A stretch of DNA of 64,000 bases from Dryocola clanedunensis subsp. sulfonylureivorans. GTDB taxonomy: Bacteria; Pseudomonadota; Gammaproteobacteria; Enterobacterales; Enterobacteriaceae. A model generated the notes under the pieces. It was given only the letters and a program-made list of their open reading frames with translations. It was not told where the DNA came from and searched no databases. The position numbers were made by a program, and so were the translations under genes. The DNA is taken from NCBI RefSeq assembly GCF_016756775.1, contig NZ_JAERMU010000006.1, forward strand, positions 186,001 through 250,000, in the 5' to 3' direction. Below, piece after piece: positions 60,244 through 64,000 of the stretch; position 1 is the stretch's first letter, and each line of letters begins with the position of its first letter.

Positions 60244-60267
60244 AATCTATCTACTGGTAGGTAGATT
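60244..60267. promoter_or_regulatory. 24-bp palindromic operator candidate
   Basis: AATCTATCTAC-TG-GTAGGTAGATT is an inverted repeat with 10 of 11 pairs matched. It lies between the promoter-like hexamers and the DUF1471 gene. The shape resembles TetR-family operators; the cognate regulator is not in the window. Confidence 0.55.
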
Positions 60268-60325
60268 GTATTTCAACAGCACGACAACACAACAAACCAG
60301 TCAAACAAACAACGAGGGTAACAAG

Positions 60326-60745
60326 ATGAAAAAATTAATGATTGCAGCATTCCTGACTTTCCCGGTCATCGCTTTCGCCGCTCAGCCAGAGCAGGGTTAT
60401 GTTCTGGAAACCCAGGGCAGCGCGCTGCATTTCAGTCAGGACACCGCCGGCACTGTATTTGTGACAGGTACACTGGTTAACAACCTTGATTACAACGGAC
60501 AGGCAAGCCTGACGGAGAGTAAAGACATCGCAGCCGTGCTGGTTCCGTCTATGGCTAATGAGCTGACGCGTAAACAGGCTGCCGATGCCGAGAAAATCGG
60601 GGTGATATCAGCAGATGGTTCCACTCCGGATGATGTGAGTGATGCTCTGATGGTGAAAGCCGCGCAGCAGGGTGCGTCAGGCTATCGCATTACCAGTGTC
60701 ACTTCTAATTCCCCGTTTTATGGCACTGCCACCCTGTACCGTTAA
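60326..60745 (+). CDS. Secreted DUF1471 (YhcN/BhsA-like) protein
   Basis: This 139-residue precursor has a signal peptide MKKLMIAAFLTFPVIAFAA. The C-terminal half carries the DUF1471 pattern: EKIGVISADG, then ALMVKAAQQGASGYRITSVT and YGTATLYR at the end. DUF1471 proteins of enterics are small periplasmic or surface proteins linked to stress and biofilm. The extra N-terminal 50 residues of the mature protein (GYVLETQGSALHFSQDTAG) are not typical of the short BhsA type. The ATG at 60326 follows GAGGGTAACAAG. A second DUF1471-like gene follows after 33 bp. Confidence 0.82.
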   Translation: MKKLMIAAFLTFPVIAFAAQPEQGYVLETQGSALHFSQDTAGTVFVTGTLVNNLDYNGQASLTESKDIAAVLVPSMANELTRKQAADAEKIGVISADGSTPDDVSDALMVKAAQQGASGYRITSVTSNSPFYGTATLYR

Positions 60746-60778
60746 GCAGGTTTTTGAATTCAGACAAGGAGCACCATC

Positions 60779-61057
60779 ATGAAAAATTTAATACGCGACA
60801 TTATGGCCATATTCACCCCTGGGCATCACGGCCCGGTGATCCTGCAAGATGGTTTGACTGAGGAAGAAAAGTCGGCGCTCGTTCCGGTCAGAACATTATC
60901 GATTGACTGGGTTGCATCCGCCGATGAGCTGGAGCGTGAAGCTATTCGTGAAACGCTCGATGCAGGAGCTGCGGGGTATCAGCTGTCAAACCTCGAGCAG
61001 ACCCAGTTTATACATGCCCGGGCTACGCTCTATTCAAAGCCGAATGAACGTCATTAG
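60779..61057 (+). CDS. DUF1471-like protein lacking a signal peptide
   Basis: This 92-residue protein resembles the C-terminal half of its upstream neighbour: RTLSIDWVASADELEREAIR, then LDAGAAGYQLSNLEQTQ and ARATLYS at the end. The N-terminus (MKNLIRDIMAIFTPGHHG) is not a normal signal sequence, so a cytoplasmic or inner-membrane-associated place is more likely. A clear AAGGAGCACC ribosome site precedes the ATG. The two genes look like one operon. Confidence 0.7.
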   Translation: MKNLIRDIMAIFTPGHHGPVILQDGLTEEEKSALVPVRTLSIDWVASADELEREAIRETLDAGAAGYQLSNLEQTQFIHARATLYSKPNERH

Positions 61058-61072
61058 CGGAAGGAAGGAAGA

Positions 61073-61216
61073 ATGAAAACAATAATGAAAATGCGTGCGC
61101 TAATGCGCAAAGCCCGAAAGTTACTGGCCGGGTCATCAGGGAAAAAACCTGTGCGTCAGATTGCAGAACGCCCTCCACAGGCCGTGCGTCGTTCCTCAAT
61201 CCGTCACTCAGCCTGA
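61073..61216 (+). CDS. Possible 47-residue basic small protein
   Basis: ATG at 61073, 15 bp after the previous stop and preceded by the purine-rich GGAAGGAAGGAAG, opens a 47-codon frame ending TGA at 61216. The product is very basic (MKTIMKMRALMRKARKLLAG at the start) and has no homologue I recognise. The strong ribosome site and operon position support it; short length keeps confidence modest. Confidence 0.4.
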   Translation: MKTIMKMRALMRKARKLLAGSSGKKPVRQIAERPPQAVRRSSIRHSA

Positions 61217-61229
61217 AGGCGTTTCTTAT

Positions 61230-61284
61230 GGCACTGTTGCAAGCAGGAAGATAGCCAGGTCCCGGAGCTGTTTGCAACAGTGTT
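61230..61284. repeat. Close-set inverted repeat resembling IS6-family ends
   Basis: GGCACTGTTGCAAG at 61230-61243 and TTTGCAACAGTG at 61271-61282 form a perfect 11-bp inverted repeat 29 bp apart. Both arms match the IS26 terminal repeat GGCACTGTTGCAAA closely, but no transposase lies between them. Confidence 0.55.
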
Positions 61285-61335
61285 ATCTGAGCCCTGCCCC
61301 CCCTGTTATATCGCCATTTTTTACCCTCGCAGCAG

Positions 61336-61364
61336 CGCCCGGTAGCCTCATGCTCCGGGCGTTT
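61336..61364 (+). terminator. Candidate terminator of the DUF1471 operon
   Basis: CGCCCGG and CCGGGCG form a 7-bp stem with a 12-nt loop, followed by TTT. Modest U-tract. Confidence 0.45.
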
Positions 61365-61506
61365 CTGCGTCTTAACGGACTTCTCCCTCGGCATACTCAT
61401 GGCCACTAATTATGCCGAAACCCAAGGCCGGCCGGGCCTGCGAAGCTGAAAAACCAGAGGTGGCAGCCACTTACACCGTGAATGGGTTCACCGGGCATTA
61501 CGGCAC

Positions 61507-62298
61507 TCACCTGAGACAGCGAATATAAGTCTCTCCGGAACGCCGCACGATCTCGTCCGCCCTCCCCGTTATATCCTTGCCTTCGAACGCGCCGTAGAGC
61601 TTCATAAATTTCACGCCGCTCAGCCGCTGTGTCATGTCACTGACCGTCGCCGCTGACAATGGCAGCATATTAGGGTAGCTCCACATGAACGACACGCCGT
61701 CCGCCCCCGGAGTGACCTGAAGAATATCCCCGGAAAGCAAAATCCCCTCACCTTGCTCCCAGTGAAGAACGCTGCCGCCGGCGAAGTGCCCACCAAGACG
61801 TATCAGGGTGACATCACCGGTCAGTTTAAGACTGTCCCCTTCCCAAAGCGTAATATGCGGGCTGTCGCGCATGATCCACTCGCGGTCACTGGCATGGAGG
61901 TAAATCGGGGCGTCAAACTCTTCGGCCCAGTCCTGCATCGTGGTGTAGTAATGAGGATGTGATATCGCGATAGCGTTTAGGCCGCCAAGTGAAGAAATCA
62001 GCGTTTTCGTGGCGTCGTCGAGAGTGGCGATACAGTCCCACATGATGTTGCCTTCCGGCGTTCGCAGGATAAAAGCACGCTGATTAATCGCAAAAGATGG
62101 CACGGCCAGGAGGCTAAACAGGTTTTTCTCGTGCTGTTTCCACTTATTCGTATGCGTAGCCAAAAGGGCATCAGGCTCGACCCATTGCTGCCCCGCGACG
62201 GGCACATACTGCCGCTCATCTTCACAGATTTTGCAATGCTCTGGATGGGAACCTGCGGTTTCGTAAGATGTTCCGCAGGTTTTGCATAATGTGATCAT
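61507..62298 (-). CDS. MBL-fold protein with N-terminal zinc ribbon
   Basis: This 263-residue protein starts with a four-cysteine knuckle (Cys5, Cys8, Cys22, Cys25), then a metallo-beta-lactamase-like domain. The usual HxHxDH motif reads HPHYYT (His113, His115), so the Asp-His half is missing. His170 (GGHFAGG) and Asp190 (LLSGD) remain. Metal binding and activity may therefore differ from hydrolytic relatives. I chose the ATG at 62298, preceded by GGAGAG, over the upstream ATG that would add 18 residues. It is followed leftward by a 290-bp gap. Confidence 0.82.
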   Translation of the reverse strand: MITLCKTCGTSYETAGSHPEHCKICEDERQYVPVAGQQWVEPDALLATHTNKWKQHEKNLFSLLAVPSFAINQRAFILRTPEGNIMWDCIATLDDATKTLISSLGGLNAIAISHPHYYTTMQDWAEEFDAPIYLHASDREWIMRDSPHITLWEGDSLKLTGDVTLIRLGGHFAGGSVLHWEQGEGILLSGDILQVTPGADGVSFMWSYPNMLPLSAATVSDMTQRLSGVKFMKLYGAFEGKDITGRADEIVRRSGETYIRCLR

Positions 62299-62400
62299 TG
62301 AGTCGTTCTCTCCGTTCCGGTTAGCTAAAGTCAGCCTGGCACACCGTGACAAGTCGATGTATCAGATAATGCTGCCAGCCAAAATACGGAGAAAAGATTC

Positions 62401-62426
62401 AAAACGGGCCGCCCAAAGGCAGCCCG
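62401..62426 (-). terminator. puuP terminator
   Basis: On the minus strand CGGGCTGCC and GGCGGCCCG pair around TTTG, followed by TTTTG, 23 bp past the puuP stop. Confidence 0.7.
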
Positions 62427-62448
62427 CTTGTACATAAATGCCGTCAAC

Positions 62449-63837
62449 TTACTCCCAGGCTCGCTCAGCCTTGGCGGCATCGAACTGCGGAGGGGGCTTG
62501 CGGAACAGACCTGTCAGATAAGCCAGATAGCACAGGCCCACCGCGGCCCAGACCAGGCCCAGCGTTAACGATGTTGATTCAAGGTTAATCCACAGCACTG
62601 CCACCGTTATTGCGCCGGTGAGCGGCAGGATCAGATAGTGGAATTTATCCTTCCAGGTTTTGTTGCGCCCTTCACGGCGCCAGAAGTGGTTGATAACCGA
62701 GATGTTCACGAAGGTAAATGCCACCAGCGCGCCGAAGTTAATCAGTGCGGTTGCGGTCACCAGATCGAAGAACAGCGCGGAAAGCGCCACCACGCCAACC
62801 ATCAGCACGTTGAGGGCCGGCGTGCGCCATTTCGGGTGAACGTAGCCGAAATATTTTTCCGGGAAGACGTTATCGCGTCCCATGACATACAACAGCCGTG
62901 AAACGCTGGCGTGAGAGGCAAGGCCTGAAGCCAGCGTATTCACAAACGTCGTACACAGGAAGATTGACTGGAACAGCTTACCGCCGACATACAGGGCGAT
63001 CTCCGGCAGCGCCGCGTCCGGGTTCTTGAAGCGGCTGATGTCAGGGAAAAATAGCTGCATAAAGAACGACGCCGCGATAAATATAATCCCGCCGTAGACC
63101 GCGGTCAGGAAGATAGCCTTAGGGATGGTGCGCGCCGCGTCCGGGGTCTCTTCTGACAGCGTCGTGACCGCATCGAACCCAAGGAACGAGAAGCAGACTA
63201 TTGTTGCCCCCGTGATAATCGGGACGAGATGCGCATTCTGGCTGACAAAAGGCTGTAGCGACCAGACGGTGCCTACGCCCTCTCCTCTATGCAGTCCCTG
63301 CACGACGAGGAAAATAAATACCACCATGATGCAAATTTGCACCAGCACGAACAGCGTGTTGAAGTTCGCCACCAGGTTAACGCTTTTCAGGTTGGCCGCG
63401 GTGAGGATCGCCACGAAGCCCACCACCCATACCCATGGCGGCACTTCCGGGAACAGGGCCGACAGATAGATTTTCGCCAGCAGGACGTTAATCATCGGCA
63501 GGAACAGATAATCGAGCAGCGATGACCAGCCCACCATAAAACCAACGTGGGGGCTAATAGCTTTCTGAGCGTAAGTATAGGCAGAACCGGCCTGCGGAAA
63601 CTGCCGCACCAGCTTGCCGTAGCTGATGGCGGTAAACAGCACGCCCGCCAGCGCAAGCAGGTAGGACGCCGGGACGTGGCCGTCGCTGATGCCGGACACA
63701 ATCCCGAAGGTATCAAACACCGTCATTGGCGTGAGATAGGCCAGCCCCATCATCACCACCTGCCAGAGTTTTAAAGATTTGCGCAGCTGCGGTTTTCCCG
63801 CCTGCGTTGGGTTTTCCACAGAGGAGTTAGTCGCCAT
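62449..63837 (-). CDS. puuP: Putrescine importer PuuP
   Basis: This 462-residue APC-family transporter is almost superimposable on E. coli PuuP from [20 protein letters not shown] to the [14 protein letters not shown] region, with twelve helices. PuuP imports putrescine for the gamma-glutamylated putrescine pathway. The ATG at 63837 follows a GGGGGGA ribosome site and gives the E. coli length; an ATG at 63891 would add 18 residues. In E. coli it is downstream of puuA; whatever lies upstream here is cut off by the window edge. The C-terminus differs from E. coli. Confidence 0.94.
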   Translation of the reverse strand: MATNSSVENPTQAGKPQLRKSLKLWQVVMMGLAYLTPMTVFDTFGIVSGISDGHVPASYLLALAGVLFTAISYGKLVRQFPQAGSAYTYAQKAISPHVGFMVGWSSLLDYLFLPMINVLLAKIYLSALFPEVPPWVWVVGFVAILTAANLKSVNLVANFNTLFVLVQICIMVVFIFLVVQGLHRGEGVGTVWSLQPFVSQNAHLVPIITGATIVCFSFLGFDAVTTLSEETPDAARTIPKAIFLTAVYGGIIFIAASFFMQLFFPDISRFKNPDAALPEIALYVGGKLFQSIFLCTTFVNTLASGLASHASVSRLLYVMGRDNVFPEKYFGYVHPKWRTPALNVLMVGVVALSALFFDLVTATALINFGALVAFTFVNISVINHFWRREGRNKTWKDKFHYLILPLTGAITVAVLWINLESTSLTLGLVWAAVGLCYLAYLTGLFRKPPPQFDAAKAERAWE

Positions 63838-64000
63838 CGCAAAGTCCCCCCATGCACGTGGAGGTTTGCAATGATATCGTCGTTTTAGCAAACCTGCTCA
63901 GGCTGGGGGTAAAGCGTGGATCCAGAAGGATAAAAATCGGGCTGCGTTCGACAACAGGTCCGTCGTAGTCAATACGGCTGCGGCATTCGCCCTCGCCGTG

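Noticed and set aside
61023-61406. A 127-codon minus-strand frame opposite the DUF1471 operon
   Set aside because: It runs antisense to the small-protein gene, the IS26-like inverted repeat and the terminator, has no good ribosome site and shows no recognisable motif.
63827-64000. A minus-strand open frame entering from the right edge and ending by overlapping the puuP start
   Set aside because: 57 codons without a stop could be the 3' end of an upstream gene, but a second frame is also open for much of this stretch and I recognise no protein. It is too short to call.

Overview
The window is chromosomal DNA of a member of the Enterobacteriaceae. Its backbone carries the E. coli minute 50-53 gene order almost intact: yfcD-yfcE-yfcF-yfcG-folX-yfcH-hisPMQJ-argT-ubiX // purF-cvpA-dedD-folC-accD-dedA-truA-usg-pdxB-flk-yfcJ-fabB-mnmC-yfcL-epmC-yfcA-mepA-aroC-prmB-smrB-sixA-fadJI-yfcZ-fadL-mlaA // yfdC-argW. 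Protein lengths and motifs agree closely with E. coli, but the accessory genes and the location of the ccm operon do not. A non-Escherichia enteric such as Enterobacter, Lelliottia or Leclercia is likely; the genus is inference.

Layout. Positions 1-3346 hold an ascorbate-type PTS operon (EIIA, EIIB, EIIC, the last running off the left edge) with a divergent LacI-family regulator. The spacer between them has a near-perfect CRP box and two GCGC-centred operators. Positions 3421-12355 are core: four yfc genes, folX, yfcH, and the histidine and lysine/arginine/ornithine uptake system with a sigma-54-type argT promoter. At 12424-15696 a single accessory gene interrupts the ubiX/purF junction. It is a GH95-like glycosidase with two discoidin-like domains nested in its N-terminal region, preceded by a 9-bp tandem repeat array. 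Positions 15736-42772 return to core: purine, folate, fatty acid, pyridoxal, tRNA modification, chorismate and beta-oxidation genes, with recognisable PurR, FabR, FadR and CRP sites.

Positions 42835-49953 hold mlaA followed by a complete ccmABCDEFGH cytochrome c maturation operon, which in E. coli lies elsewhere behind nap. yfdC and tRNA-Arg(CCU) follow. Downstream of the tRNA is an accessory region. A P4/C4-type antisense RNA control module (promoter, seqA-, seqB- and seqC-like segments) precedes a 143-residue unknown protein, and next to it lies a type I restriction-modification locus (hsdR-hsdM-hsdS). Then come yaiL (displaced relative to E. coli), a secreted cupin, a decayed acetyltransferase fragment, an operon of two DUF1471-like proteins plus a possible 47-residue peptide, a metallo-beta-lactamase-fold protein and the putrescine importer puuP.

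REP-type palindromes (GGTGGATGACGC...GCTTATCCACCCTAC family) punctuate the core intergenic spaces at nine or more places, including inside the ccm operon. The genes most likely to repay attention are the C4-like module with its unknown gene, the nested-domain GH95 protein with its repeat array, and the DUF1471 operon with its palindromic operator.
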